A stretch of 45,069 nt of DNA, from NCBI RefSeq assembly GCF_900186125.1, contig NZ_FYBQ01000017.1, positions 1 to 45,069 of the forward strand, read 5' to 3'. The DNA comes from Listeria goaensis. Its GTDB lineage: Bacteria; Bacillota; Bacilli; Lactobacillales; Listeriaceae. The notes under the pieces were generated by a model. It did no database searches. It had not been told where the DNA came from and was given only the letters and a program-made list of their open reading frames with translations. Position numbers and translations under genes: made by a program. Below, in pieces: positions 31,341-40,541 of this stretch (position 1 is the stretch's first letter; every line of letters starts with the position of its first letter).

Positions 31341-31623
31341 CTCTCTCCCTCCTTCCATGCACGATCTGTAATTCTGGAAAATAGTCATAGACGCATTCTC
31401 GGACCTTTGTATTAAAAGTGAATTTCTTCTGTGCCTCTCTGACGAGCATCTCGATTCGGTTCGTGACTTCTTGATTGGGATGCAAAGCCATTTGTTCTAA
31501 CTGCTTCCGTAGAAATTGGTTACGACTCATCCCTAATCGTTTTGCTTGTTGATTAAGAAAGTGAACACTTGATGAACTCATGCCTCTAATTGTAATCGAT
31601 TGTGTTGCTTGAACGTCTTTCAT
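31333..31623 (-). CDS. Arc-type ribbon-helix-helix protein, first gene of the mobilisation operon
   Basis: Protein of 96 residues with ITIRGMSSSSVHFLNQQAKR and MSRNQFLRKQLEQM, a clear Arc/MetJ-like strand-helix-helix (about 9-45), as in many plasmid accessory proteins that bind oriT and repress their own operon. It directly abuts the 393-bp noncoding region with phased GCC repeats, its likely target. Confidence 0.7.
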   Translation of the reverse strand: MKDVQATQSITIRGMSSSSVHFLNQQAKRLGMSRNQFLRKQLEQMALHPNQEVTNRIEMLVREAQKKFTFNTKVRECVYDYFPELQIVHGRRERGD

Positions 31624-31649
31624 ACATGATATACTCCTTTCCTTCTAAT

Positions 31650-32010
31650 AGAATGTAACAGAGACTTGTGCTTCTCTGTTAGGTGCCGGTATTGAACCGT
31701 CTCCTAACAGCTTCGGAAGGGATGTGTGAAACCATCCCATTCCTCAGCAGGTTAAGGGAAAATGAAGTCAAAACCGTTGGGAAGCTAGGCAGTGCCTAGC
31801 TTCAAGACGAAGCCAAAAAAGTAGCGATTGCCAGCCATTTGCCAGTTCTTTTTTAGAAAAAATTTAACTTTTTTCACAAACTTTACTTTCAAATAACAAC
31901 GGATAAGAACGATTTATTATTCAACACATCATTTTGCCAGCTTTTTGCCGACCATCTACAAGAAAAGCCGTTCATTTGCCTTCCCTGTGCCAGTCATTCG
32001 CCATACCAAA
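31650..32010. other. Candidate oriT and relaxosome binding region
   Basis: A noncoding 393-bp gap upstream of the mobilisation genes. It contains TGTTAGG/CCTAACA (about 31675-31707), GGGATG/CATCCC, a near-perfect 23-bp palindrome GAAGCTAGGCA-G-TGCCTAGCTTC (about 31780-31803), and GCC repeats spaced by exactly 11 bp: 31830, 31841; 31936, 31947; 31967, 31978, 31989, 32000 (mostly TTTGCCAG-like). Inverted repeats plus phased direct repeats beside RHH and relaxase genes are typical of oriT. The nic site cannot be placed. Confidence 0.55.
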
Positions 32011-32016
32011 TAGCTA

Positions 32017-32979
32017 TTATTCCGCTGGGTGATCCGTTAACCAATTTTGCAATTTCTCTTTTCGTCGCTCTAATTGTTGGATGCCAAGTTTTGTGTCAGA
32101 CACTTTTTCTTGTAGCCTATCCTGTTCATGTTGAATACTTGTAATGTCTTGATTCGATTGTTCTTGTTGCTTCTCGGTCTGATATTTTTGATCTTCTTTT
32201 AATTCCTTTATTTGCGTATCCATATGAGCAATATCCTGTTTCATCTTCTTAATCTCTTGACGGTAATGGTACATGTAATCATCAGCTGAAGTCATCTGTC
32301 GTGTCGCATAATAACGCAAATAATCTTCCTCTGATTGGTTAGGCTTGCCACTTGTTTGGCGTGTTTTATCTTGAGAAAATGCAAAAGTAATTTGCATAAA
32401 CTCTCCTTTTTGGATAATATCTTGGCTCCTTTCTGTTAATAGATAATCTGTTTTAACTTCAGCTCGCTCATCCACATAAAGCTCATGTTCTCCCATATCA
32501 AACACTAATTCTTTCCAGTTATCTGGTATATCAGATACAACGACCAACATATATTCTTCATTCAGTTCGAGCCATTCACTAGGCAGTTCTTTTTTGGTCT
32601 TTTTTTCAGTTACTAGGAGTTCAATAGGTTGCTTTTGATATAAGGGTTCTCTCGTTACTTGAAATAAAAATTCTGCTTGGTGTGTATTCGGATGATACGT
32701 TCTATCTGCCAAAAACAAAGTAGTTCCTGCCATTTTTTGTTGATTCTCTGACCCACTTCCACTATCTTCTATATCGAGTTTTCCAGCATTCACTAGAATC
32801 ATACTTACCGTTGATACCAAGATTATAACCGTCAAAGCAAAGGCAATATAATAAAAACGAACAATTTTCGCCTGTAAGAATTTAAACTTTCGTTCGCCTT
32901 TCTTATTATATTTCTTACGTTCCTTTCGCTCTTTTTCTGATAAACCATCTTCTCGTTGCCAAAACCTTAACTTATACAT
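32017..32979 (-). CDS. Single-pass membrane protein with long coiled coil, end of the secretion operon
   Basis: Protein of 320 residues (ATG 32979, AGGTGA upstream; GTG 32988 is possible). A very basic cytoplasmic N-terminus, one membrane helix (about 41-65), an extracellular strand-rich domain (85-215) and a coiled coil (about 235-315). No family recognised. It is the last gene of the secretion operon, overlapping or touching the TOPRIM gene, so it is probably part of, or modulates, the mating channel. Confidence 0.65.
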   Translation of the reverse strand: MYKLRFWQREDGLSEKERKERKKYNKKGERKFKFLQAKIVRFYYIAFALTVIILVSTVSMILVNAGKLDIEDSGSGSENQQKMAGTTLFLADRTYHPNTHQAEFLFQVTREPLYQKQPIELLVTEKKTKKELPSEWLELNEEYMLVVVSDIPDNWKELVFDMGEHELYVDERAEVKTDYLLTERSQDIIQKGEFMQITFAFSQDKTRQTSGKPNQSEEDYLRYYATRQMTSADDYMYHYRQEIKKMKQDIAHMDTQIKELKEDQKYQTEKQQEQSNQDITSIQHEQDRLQEKVSDTKLGIQQLERRKEKLQNWLTDHPAE

Positions 32980-32984
32980 CTTAC

Positions 32985-34121
32985 TCACCTACCCCTTTGT
33001 GCTACTTGGGAAGCTTCTACAGAAGCGTGATGCCCCTTCTCTTTTTCTTTCTGGGTTTGGAGTTGATAGATTAGATAATCGTTTTGATCCTTCACTATCT
33101 TTCCCCCACTCAGTTCTATTCGGGGAATTTCATCGATACTTACAAGATCTGACAGTCGTTCGGTCTCCTTGACGGTGAGGCACTCCGCGTAATTCATAAA
33201 ATCATGAACAAAATCTTGGCCAGGTTGATCATTATCAACAATGAGTTTAATGGTTGGGATAATATCTTGCCCACATTTTTTTTGAATGTGATGGACAGCT
33301 GCATACTGCCTCATAATTGTATCTCGACTTAGACCCTCCATACTTGCAAAACGTGTATGAAGTAGTTCATTTTTTTGGCCATCATGCATTTTCCTAGAAA
33401 TATAACTTAGCACGTCAATCGCTGCTTCGCCCACGACTAATCTCTTGGGAATCCCGATGTCCATAAAGAATCCAGCATTCGCCTCACAACCTGATAACTT
33501 CCCTTTAAAAAAAGTATCTTCTGGTCGTTTTCGCTTTTCCTCAGGGATAATCCTTGTACCACGTAAACTAGCACCAACTATCTTTCCTTGGTGCCTTATC
33601 TGATTCATATCCCTCCATTTAAATACTATATTTCGGCGACTATCTCCTGCAATGAGTCCTTCTTTGATGCAGTATTGAATTAAATTGGGATGAAGCTTTC
33701 GTTCTTCAGTTAAATACTTAAATGCCGATTTAGCATCTTTGGTTTCTTTCACATCTCGCTGATAATCAAAGTCTCTAGGTTTATCCTGTAACCGTCTTTG
33801 AATCCCATTTTCAGGAATGTATTGTGATTTTTGTAAAATATCATGAACTGCTTGCGAAAATGAATACTGATAAAGCATCATAGCAGCATCTATACAATTC
33901 CATGCTGCTTTTTCTTCATTTCGACTAAACCACTTAAGTACATTTTTCCGAGCGTTATATCTTAAACTACCATGCTCTGAGTGCTGGTAAGTACTATTCG
34001 AAATTTCTTCAAATGATTCGCCGCATGCTTCCAAGTAACTCAATATATTCACAGATCTAGCATAATCTTTGTCCGCCTGATTAAAAAATCGTTTCCTTGG
34101 TTTCGATTGAATCGCTGTCAT
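32985..34121 (-). CDS. DUF3991/TOPRIM-domain (primase-like) protein
   Basis: Protein of 378 residues with an N-terminal zinc-less primase-like region, then a central stretch (YLTEERKLHPNLIQYCIKEGLI, DUF3991-type) and a TOPRIM fold with the acidic residue in VVGEAAIDVLSY (E232) and IVDNDQPG (about 295-301). Such proteins are common in Gram-positive conjugative elements and probably act on transferred single-stranded DNA, for example in priming. Ribosome site GGAGGT, start right after the VirB8-like stop. Confidence 0.8.
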   Translation of the reverse strand: MTAIQSKPRKRFFNQADKDYARSVNILSYLEACGESFEEISNSTYQHSEHGSLRYNARKNVLKWFSRNEEKAAWNCIDAAMMLYQYSFSQAVHDILQKSQYIPENGIQRRLQDKPRDFDYQRDVKETKDAKSAFKYLTEERKLHPNLIQYCIKEGLIAGDSRRNIVFKWRDMNQIRHQGKIVGASLRGTRIIPEEKRKRPEDTFFKGKLSGCEANAGFFMDIGIPKRLVVGEAAIDVLSYISRKMHDGQKNELLHTRFASMEGLSRDTIMRQYAAVHHIQKKCGQDIIPTIKLIVDNDQPGQDFVHDFMNYAECLTVKETERLSDLVSIDEIPRIELSGGKIVKDQNDYLIYQLQTQKEKEKGHHASVEASQVAQRGR

Positions 34122-34709
34122 TTAATTACCTCCATCCGTTAATTGACTTTTATCTTCTACATGATCCACACGCCAACAATCTGTGTAAATAGCCGTTAAT
34201 TCTACAAGAATAGGTCGATTCACTTCTGGAGATCCGTTACTCCGTATCGAGGACTCAAATGATGTCAAAACACGTAGGGTATCGGTTGTTTCCGTTATTT
34301 TTTCTAAAGGAACATAAAAGGTTAACTCTGATAAGTGAATCGCATAATCTGGGTCTTCATATGTTTCTCCCTTGTCTTTTTCTTTTCGATTGCTTTGAAT
34401 AGTATTTAATAATCTTGGTGTTACATAATCCTCTATATTTTTAGGACTATGTTTGGCATAAGCAGGATTATAATAGAGCTGCACAAAAGTTTGAAGTTGA
34501 TTTTGTAACTTATCAATAGAATAATTATCTGGTTCGTCTGAAGTTATGGGTTCATTCTTTGCTTTTGAGGAAGTTGTTTTTTCTTTAGATTTCTTTTCCA
34601 TCGTTTTAGGTGAAACTTGCCTGTCATAATAGATATGAAAAATACCATATCCTAGGCACAACACAGTTCCAATCAATATGATCACAATGAGTTTTTTATG
34701 TCCTTTCAA
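34122..34709 (-). CDS. VirB8/TcpC-like bitopic membrane protein
   Basis: Protein of 195 residues starting at TTG 34709 (GAGAGG 7 nt upstream). One N-terminal membrane helix (about 6-26), a Lys/Ser/Thr linker, then an outer domain of alpha/beta type (FVQLYYNPAYAKHSPKNIEDYVTPRLL ... ILVELTAIYTD) that fits the NTF2-like fold of Gram-positive VirB8 homologues. It lies between the wall hydrolase and TOPRIM genes, a common place for such a component. Confidence 0.6.
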   Translation of the reverse strand: MKGHKKLIVIILIGTVLCLGYGIFHIYYDRQVSPKTMEKKSKEKTTSSKAKNEPITSDEPDNYSIDKLQNQLQTFVQLYYNPAYAKHSPKNIEDYVTPRLLNTIQSNRKEKDKGETYEDPDYAIHLSELTFYVPLEKITETTDTLRVLTSFESSIRSNGSPEVNRPILVELTAIYTDCWRVDHVEDKSQLTDGGN

Positions 34710-34723
34710 TGCTTTCCTCTCCT

Positions 34724-35779
34724 TTACGAATTGGTTTGTAAACCTAACACTTTAGCAGGATCTAGTTGTCCTCCCATCATTTCTTTTCTAACTTCAAAGT
34801 GGAGATGTGGACCTGTTGATTGACCAGTGCTGCCCACTTTCCCAATCACTTGGCCTTGTTTAACTTCTTGGCCCACTTGAACAAAAATTTGTGACTGATG
34901 ACCATACAATGTCCATTCACGGCTCTTGGCATGCTCTATTACTGTGACAAATCCATAACCCCCAAAACCAGAACCAGATTTTGCTGGTTGCATCGCAACC
35001 ACTACCTTTCCATCAGCCGCCGCAAAAATGTCATCGCCAATTGGTTGTGCAAAGTCAAGACCTTTATGATGCTCTGGTGCTCCGGTAACAGGATTAATTC
35101 GATCCACATAACCACTCGATATATGAGGATTTTTCACAGGCACAATATAAGTTCCTGTCCCCACAACAGTCTCTTTTGAACAGCTACTTTGACCACCTAA
35201 TTGTTTTAAAAAACCATTCACTCCATTTAACCAAGCTTTGTTTAATCCTGTTCCGTCATTGGCGGCACCAATTGGAGCATATTTAGGTTGAATCGTTTCT
35301 GGTGTCGTTAACCCTTGACTTGTATAGTTTTCCGAGAGATTACGAATCATGGCTTCAATGCCCTTTTCTAGCGTGGAAAACTGAAAACCGTTACTATCTC
35401 CCATCAGTCCTCCGGGATTATTCATTTCCCGCACCATTCTGGAGGAACCATTACCTGTTTCATGCATCGCAATCGCCACAGCTAAAGCAGGATCTACATT
35501 ATATTGTTCGCCATACTTCAAAAAGAAAGAAGCGGTGCCATGAAAAACGCCTCGCTTCTTTAAGAATTGATTTAAAGATTGTTCCGTCAATTTTCCTGTT
35601 TCAACAACTGAACATCCTGCATAATTTGTTTGTTGATCACTAGCACTTTTTGCCCCGATAATACCAGAAAAAATTGATGCTACAATCATAAATAAAAACA
35701 AGCTAATGCCAACAACAGCTATACTCACATAAAGCCATTTTTTCATCTTACCGACCACCACTGAAAAGGATTTCTTCAC
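34724..35779 (-). CDS. Two-domain peptidoglycan hydrolase (glucosaminidase/lysozyme-like plus M23), VirB1-like
   Basis: Protein of 351 residues. Membrane anchor at about 15-42; a muramidase/glucosaminidase-type domain (about 80-195) with AIAMHETGNGSS (catalytic Glu about 107); then an M23 endopeptidase domain (about 215-345) with HHKGLD (His238, Asp242), H294 and HLHFEV (325-330), the zinc ligands. It opens the cell wall locally for the mating channel, like PrgK/TcpG/VirB1 proteins. The gene overlaps the end of virB4 by 32 bp. Confidence 0.92.
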   Translation of the reverse strand: MKKSFSVVVGKMKKWLYVSIAVVGISLFLFMIVASIFSGIIGAKSASDQQTNYAGCSVVETGKLTEQSLNQFLKKRGVFHGTASFFLKYGEQYNVDPALAVAIAMHETGNGSSRMVREMNNPGGLMGDSNGFQFSTLEKGIEAMIRNLSENYTSQGLTTPETIQPKYAPIGAANDGTGLNKAWLNGVNGFLKQLGGQSSCSKETVVGTGTYIVPVKNPHISSGYVDRINPVTGAPEHHKGLDFAQPIGDDIFAAADGKVVVAMQPAKSGSGFGGYGFVTVIEHAKSREWTLYGHQSQIFVQVGQEVKQGQVIGKVGSTGQSTGPHLHFEVRKEMMGGQLDPAKVLGLQTNS

Positions 35780-38309
35780 TTTGTGGTAAATCCCATTTGA
35801 AATGTATGTTTTGCTTTCCTGTAATATTCATAATGGTATGCCCTTTCTTCAAATGTGGAATTTGTAACAGCTCACTTTCACTGAATTCATCCCCGTACCA
35901 TTTTCGAATTTCTTGAACGGATGTAGCGCTTTGTCTCATGAACAATTTATAAGTCGCTGATTCAAAAATATTGTTCATTGCTGTATCCACACGCTCTTGC
36001 GCTGCTTTTCCGCTTGCCTTGGGCAACATATCATGAAAATGTTGAGACGCTAAAATCAGAGCCCCAAAATATTTCCTATCTTCTCGACTAAATCGATCTA
36101 ACAAATCTAGTTGCTCAGGATACGCTGAACGAATCCAGTTATGGAATTCATCTAATATCAAATGACGGAAAATATAATCGCCTTCTTTGGCCTCCCCTTT
36201 GTCGTGTCGTGCCTTTTCTTCTTGTCCTTTCCGAATCATAATATCCCAAAATACATTTAAACAGTTGAAGAGCTGTGCATTCAGCTTTCCAGCACTATTT
36301 TTCAACATAGTTTCAATATTAAAGACAACAATAGGCGCATTTTCAAAATCATTGGTTTGCGTGTGTTGATTAAATAAAGGATCATTTTGAATAATGGCCC
36401 TGACATTCTTCAACAATGTTTTTAGTGTAGAAGCTTCCTCATCATCATACTGTTGCCGAACTTCTTTTTTAGCAGTATCTTCATATAAAACACCCTCCAA
36501 ATAGTGGACAAAATCTTCTAATATAGGATAGGAAGATGAAGGAAGTTGTGTTAATTCCTTAAATGGAACATTCATTTGATTACACCAATAGTGATAAAAA
36601 TGACGTAATTGAGTATTCAACTCTCGTTCCAAATGTGGAATTTTTTCATCCATTAAGAAACGATAGATAAGCGTTACTTTACTCATGTGTGCATCAAAAG
36701 ATTCTTCAAACTGCGTTTCTAATGTCTCCTCATCTACACAAGTCGCAAACACCTGAAGAATATTGGTCGCATGCTTTGCGATATTAGCAGATACTCCACC
36801 TAGCGCTTCGCACAATCGATTAAATTCAGTGGAAACCGGAAAGATAAAGACTTGATCTCCTAAGATGACTCTGGACAATGCTAATTTTTTAAGTGAGGTT
36901 GATTTCCCTGAACCAGACATGCCACAAATAATCATGTTATTTGATAACCGATCCTGATCTTTATACGTGTGACTAAAAATCATCGCTCCCCCACTAGTTG
37001 TATTTCCACAATAAAGGCCATCGTGGTCAATTAAAAATGAAAAATCGAATGCATAACTACCAGCTAAACTTCTACTCTTTATTTCTTGTCCATGACGCGG
37101 AATTTGTTGATACTGCGTTTTAAAGTTGGTAAAAAGTGCTATATAATCTTCTTCCATTTCACTCAGTTGAATCATGCCTCTAAAACCATGTGTCGTTAGC
37201 TCTCCAAGAACTAAGGCTACCTCTTCTTCTAGTTGCACCTTTGTAGGAGCATAGACATAAAGACGTGTATGCAGCTCCTTTACCGTTTCCTGCGTATCTA
37301 CAACTTCATCTGCCAAGTGATCTAAAGACCAATATTCTTTCGCTGCCATCTTTTGATCCGTTTTATTTTTAGCGTGTTCATAGCGATTTTCTTGTTCTGC
37401 TGAGCTATCGTTAATAAAAGTTAACACTTTATCTCTGGGTAATGTTCGCGTATCCTGCGTGGTGATCACATTTGGACGAGTAAATAGATTTTTACCCCAA
37501 AAAGGACGAGCATCTCTTTTGTACTCCACGATGTGAACACATGTATCATATCCATCACCTTTAATTGCATAACGATGTTCTGGGTGAAATCCCCCTCGTG
37601 GCTGGATATAATGTAAAAACGATGAGTCATAACCCTTTTTAGGGGGTTCATTAGGATAAAATGTCATTGGTGGCACTTCAGTTAATACAGCTGTGTTCAA
37701 ATTATTCAACTTAAATAGGATTTTCATTTTTTTCTCAAATGGAATAGCTGTAATTTTAAAATAAGACTCTCGCACATTTAGCAATCGATTGCGCAATTTT
37801 AGTAACTCTTCCTCATCTTCTGCAAATAGTTGAAAGTAGAATTCCTGATGTAAAATCGAGCGCGCCGCTTCTTCTAATTCCCAACGTCTATGTTCTAAAA
37901 AAGGCTGAAAAGAAGCCGTTGTATTTTTCCGAATACGACTATTTAGAAAACGAAGAGGTTGGTCTGTTTCAGCTGGAAAGGTCTGATAAATGAGTTTAAA
38001 CGAATCATCATACTGTTTGAGAAAATGATGAAATTGTTGGATAGCATAGACTTGATCATTTGGGGTTAAATCATCGATTTTAATACCCGTTATCTGCAAA
38101 TAATCAGTCACTCCATCACGCAATACAATACAATTTTCCGACTTCAAATAACGAAGGGGCATGACATCCACAATGGTTTTAGGTAGCTTTTTCTTTTGTT
38201 TTTTTTCTGCCTTACGCTGCTTTCTCGTTATTTTTAATTTACGTTCTAATTCTTTTTCTTGTTTTTCTAATTGAAGATGACGGTCATCAAATACAAGTGA
38301 ATCGGTCAT
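35748..38309 (-). CDS. virB4: VirB4-type conjugation ATPase
   Basis: Protein of 853 residues with Walker A GMSGSGKS (463-470), Walker B RHLILDEFHNW (715-725), and the VirB4-type C-terminal block (LILASQHFHDML, then FMRQSATSVQEI). The basic N-terminus is peripheral and cytoplasmic. VirB4 energises channel assembly and substrate passage in every type IV secretion system. Ribosome site AAAGGAG; start overlaps the VirB3-like stop by 4 bp. Confidence 0.95.
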   Translation of the reverse strand: MTDSLVFDDRHLQLEKQEKELERKLKITRKQRKAEKKQKKKLPKTIVDVMPLRYLKSENCIVLRDGVTDYLQITGIKIDDLTPNDQVYAIQQFHHFLKQYDDSFKLIYQTFPAETDQPLRFLNSRIRKNTTASFQPFLEHRRWELEEAARSILHQEFYFQLFAEDEEELLKLRNRLLNVRESYFKITAIPFEKKMKILFKLNNLNTAVLTEVPPMTFYPNEPPKKGYDSSFLHYIQPRGGFHPEHRYAIKGDGYDTCVHIVEYKRDARPFWGKNLFTRPNVITTQDTRTLPRDKVLTFINDSSAEQENRYEHAKNKTDQKMAAKEYWSLDHLADEVVDTQETVKELHTRLYVYAPTKVQLEEEVALVLGELTTHGFRGMIQLSEMEEDYIALFTNFKTQYQQIPRHGQEIKSRSLAGSYAFDFSFLIDHDGLYCGNTTSGGAMIFSHTYKDQDRLSNNMIICGMSGSGKSTSLKKLALSRVILGDQVFIFPVSTEFNRLCEALGGVSANIAKHATNILQVFATCVDEETLETQFEESFDAHMSKVTLIYRFLMDEKIPHLERELNTQLRHFYHYWCNQMNVPFKELTQLPSSSYPILEDFVHYLEGVLYEDTAKKEVRQQYDDEEASTLKTLLKNVRAIIQNDPLFNQHTQTNDFENAPIVVFNIETMLKNSAGKLNAQLFNCLNVFWDIMIRKGQEEKARHDKGEAKEGDYIFRHLILDEFHNWIRSAYPEQLDLLDRFSREDRKYFGALILASQHFHDMLPKASGKAAQERVDTAMNNIFESATYKLFMRQSATSVQEIRKWYGDEFSESELLQIPHLKKGHTIMNITGKQNIHFKWDLPQSEEILFSGGR

Positions 38310-38623
38310 GGTAGTCTCCTTTCTCCCACTGCATTTCCTTCTACATCAATCGCATGGTACGTTACACCACGTTTAAATATCACTCGAAACATCGTTTGGG
38401 CTTGTTTTAACTTATCATTACTTTTAGATCGCCAAATCCAAAACACCATAATGCCTACATTCACTATAATCACAAAGATACTCCATCCTTCAGGAAAAAC
38501 GTATCGCATACGAGATAAAATCATAAAATAGAAAAAGATGAGTAGTAAATCTGAAAAGTCTATCATCCCTTTCCATTTCGTTTTTGTACTAATCGACTTT
38601 TGAATATCAAAACTTTCATTCAT
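38306..38623 (-). CDS. VirB3-like (PrgI-type) membrane protein
   Basis: Protein of 105 residues with two adjacent hydrophobic helices (about 22-38 and 45-63), then a basic cytoplasmic tail. Position directly before virB4 and size match VirB3/PrgI-type components, which anchor VirB4 to the membrane. AAAGGAGG upstream. Confidence 0.75.
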   Translation of the reverse strand: MNESFDIQKSISTKTKWKGMIDFSDLLLIFFYFMILSRMRYVFPEGWSIFVIIVNVGIMVFWIWRSKSNDKLKQAQTMFRVIFKRGVTYHAIDVEGNAVGERRLP

Positions 38624-38638
38624 ACTTACTTTCCTCCT

Positions 38639-40540
38639 TTACTTTTTAGGCCGCCTTGTCCGATTGTAGCCATTCTGTGTAGCCTGGCCCACTTTGGATT
38701 CTTTGACTTTATGTCCGATTTTTCCACTTAAAGTTGGCCTTTGGTTAGATGGCCGCGGCGATACTGATTCTGAAGGAGTAACATGGGATACATTTTCTGA
38801 TGATTCCTGACTGCTTGGTTGTGTGTCATTAATACCTGTTGCTTTTTCAGAACTTGAAACCTGATTAGCAGTATCCGACCCTTCATTTATACCTTTTTCA
38901 GATAATGAAGTTTCTGGTGATGAATTCTCATTGGTAGATCCTTGGGTCTTATTCGATTGATTCAAACCTTCTGTCTCGTTAGGATTTTCTTTTTCACTAA
39001 CATTGTTTCCTGGAGTATTACTTTCTGATGATGTTGAACCTTCGCTTAACCCATCTGAATTCTCTTCACCTTGATGATTTGTATCTTTTTGACCTTCGTT
39101 AATCCCTGTTGCGTCAGACCCTGTTGGATTTTTAGACTCTTTTGAATCATTTCCTTGGTTAATTCCCGCCGCTAACTGTTCGCCTGTATTCGCCATTAAT
39201 CCAGCTAAAGCTCCTCCTGAATATCCCGCAGCACGCGCACCAAGATCCACAGCTGATGCTGCAACACCACCAGCGCTTTTTGCAACGCCTGCGGCAGCTT
39301 TGACTCCCATTGCTCCACCAACAATCCCCCACGCTGATTGTATTCCTGCATCGACACCGAGAACTTTTTGAACCATAATAGGGCCATCGATGACAAACCA
39401 TATCGCTCCAATTAAGGCTAACAAATAGGACGTTCCAGTCAATTGTTCTTCGACAATGAAATTGGTAAACGCAGAGAAAATACTAAAAGCAGAAAACATG
39501 GCGACGATTGTACATAAAATACCGACAATATTAAACAAAACTTGTTTCAAACGAGACATGGTTCGAAAATCCGCAAAGGCTAAATAGTTAGCAAATCCTT
39601 GATTAAAAGCAAGTTCTATCATCATCCGTCCCATACGAATACCCGATAAAAGAAAGGCAAAATTTAGGGCTAACAACGTGACGATAACCGTCACAAAATT
39701 AACGTGCCATCTATAGTAACCTTCTCCTATTAAATCCTGTGCCCAACGCTTACCAAATCCAACATCTGGGTCAAATTTGGCGGCTACTTCTTTCCCATCC
39801 ACATAATCTAAGTTGTACCCAAGTACACCCTCTCCACCAAATTCTTCTGGCTTAGTAATTTGTTGGGTAATTCGCACGTATTTAATATTGGTTAAATCTG
39901 TTTTCTTTTTAATCTTATCTGGGTCAATCCAGTTGTTTTCCGCAAAAACTGTCAAATCAGCCGTATTATCAATCACTGTTTTCTGACCTATATTAAGCCC
40001 TTGGTCCCCACGACTTAGCCCCTTCGAGATATCTTGCGCCACACCTAACATTGTAGTTACGAAAACTGGCAAGGCTATAACAATCAACATACTTAACATC
40101 AGATTCGTTGCTGCTTGTGTTAGTTCTACCTTTTTTCCGACCATCATTAAAAAGAACAAGCTAAGTAAAGCCAGTAGTAACAAGAAATTCTCAAGACTAT
40201 GAAGTTTGGTCATAATGCCTTGGAAAGCATCTGATTCAGCAAAATTCCCGATATTCAGGATGTCTAAGGTTGCTTGGCTGAAGAGTGTCACGCCCCTTTC
40301 AAGCAATAGAATCAGCATCCAGCCCAACCATCTCAAAACGAATAGCATGATATTTCCTTGTGTTAGATAATCATCATATAAAAGTAAGATTTTTTTTACG
40401 TCATCATTTGTATCTTCAAATAAGCCATAATTGGCAGCTGAAGCTTGCATCTCTTGCCCATAAATGAGAAATAGACTTAATCCTAACAAGAAAAGACCTC
40501 CAAAAAAGATGAGCTTATGTTTCCGAGAAAACCATTTCAT
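38639..40540 (-). CDS. VirB6-like polytopic channel protein (EF1877/PrgH type) with repeat-bearing tail
   Basis: Protein of 633 residues. A signal-like helix (about 9-27), further membrane segments near 62-80, 112-130, 140-168, 288-310, 335-362 and 375-392, then a Gly/Ala-rich stretch (400-450), and a disordered hydrophilic tail of about 180 residues that repeats a short motif (AAGINQG, ATGINEG, SDGLSEG, TEGLNQS, EKGINEG, ATGINDT). Membrane core and place between VirD4 and VirB3 genes match VirB6-type proteins of Gram-positive systems. The tail is probably cytoplasmic and may bind a partner. Confidence 0.8.
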   Translation of the reverse strand: MKWFSRKHKLIFFGGLFLLGLSLFLIYGQEMQASAANYGLFEDTNDDVKKILLLYDDYLTQGNIMLFVLRWLGWMLILLLERGVTLFSQATLDILNIGNFAESDAFQGIMTKLHSLENFLLLLALLSLFFLMMVGKKVELTQAATNLMLSMLIVIALPVFVTTMLGVAQDISKGLSRGDQGLNIGQKTVIDNTADLTVFAENNWIDPDKIKKKTDLTNIKYVRITQQITKPEEFGGEGVLGYNLDYVDGKEVAAKFDPDVGFGKRWAQDLIGEGYYRWHVNFVTVIVTLLALNFAFLLSGIRMGRMMIELAFNQGFANYLAFADFRTMSRLKQVLFNIVGILCTIVAMFSAFSIFSAFTNFIVEEQLTGTSYLLALIGAIWFVIDGPIMVQKVLGVDAGIQSAWGIVGGAMGVKAAAGVAKSAGGVAASAVDLGARAAGYSGGALAGLMANTGEQLAAGINQGNDSKESKNPTGSDATGINEGQKDTNHQGEENSDGLSEGSTSSESNTPGNNVSEKENPNETEGLNQSNKTQGSTNENSSPETSLSEKGINEGSDTANQVSSSEKATGINDTQPSSQESSENVSHVTPSESVSPRPSNQRPTLSGKIGHKVKESKVGQATQNGYNRTRRPKK

Positions 40541-40541
40541 T

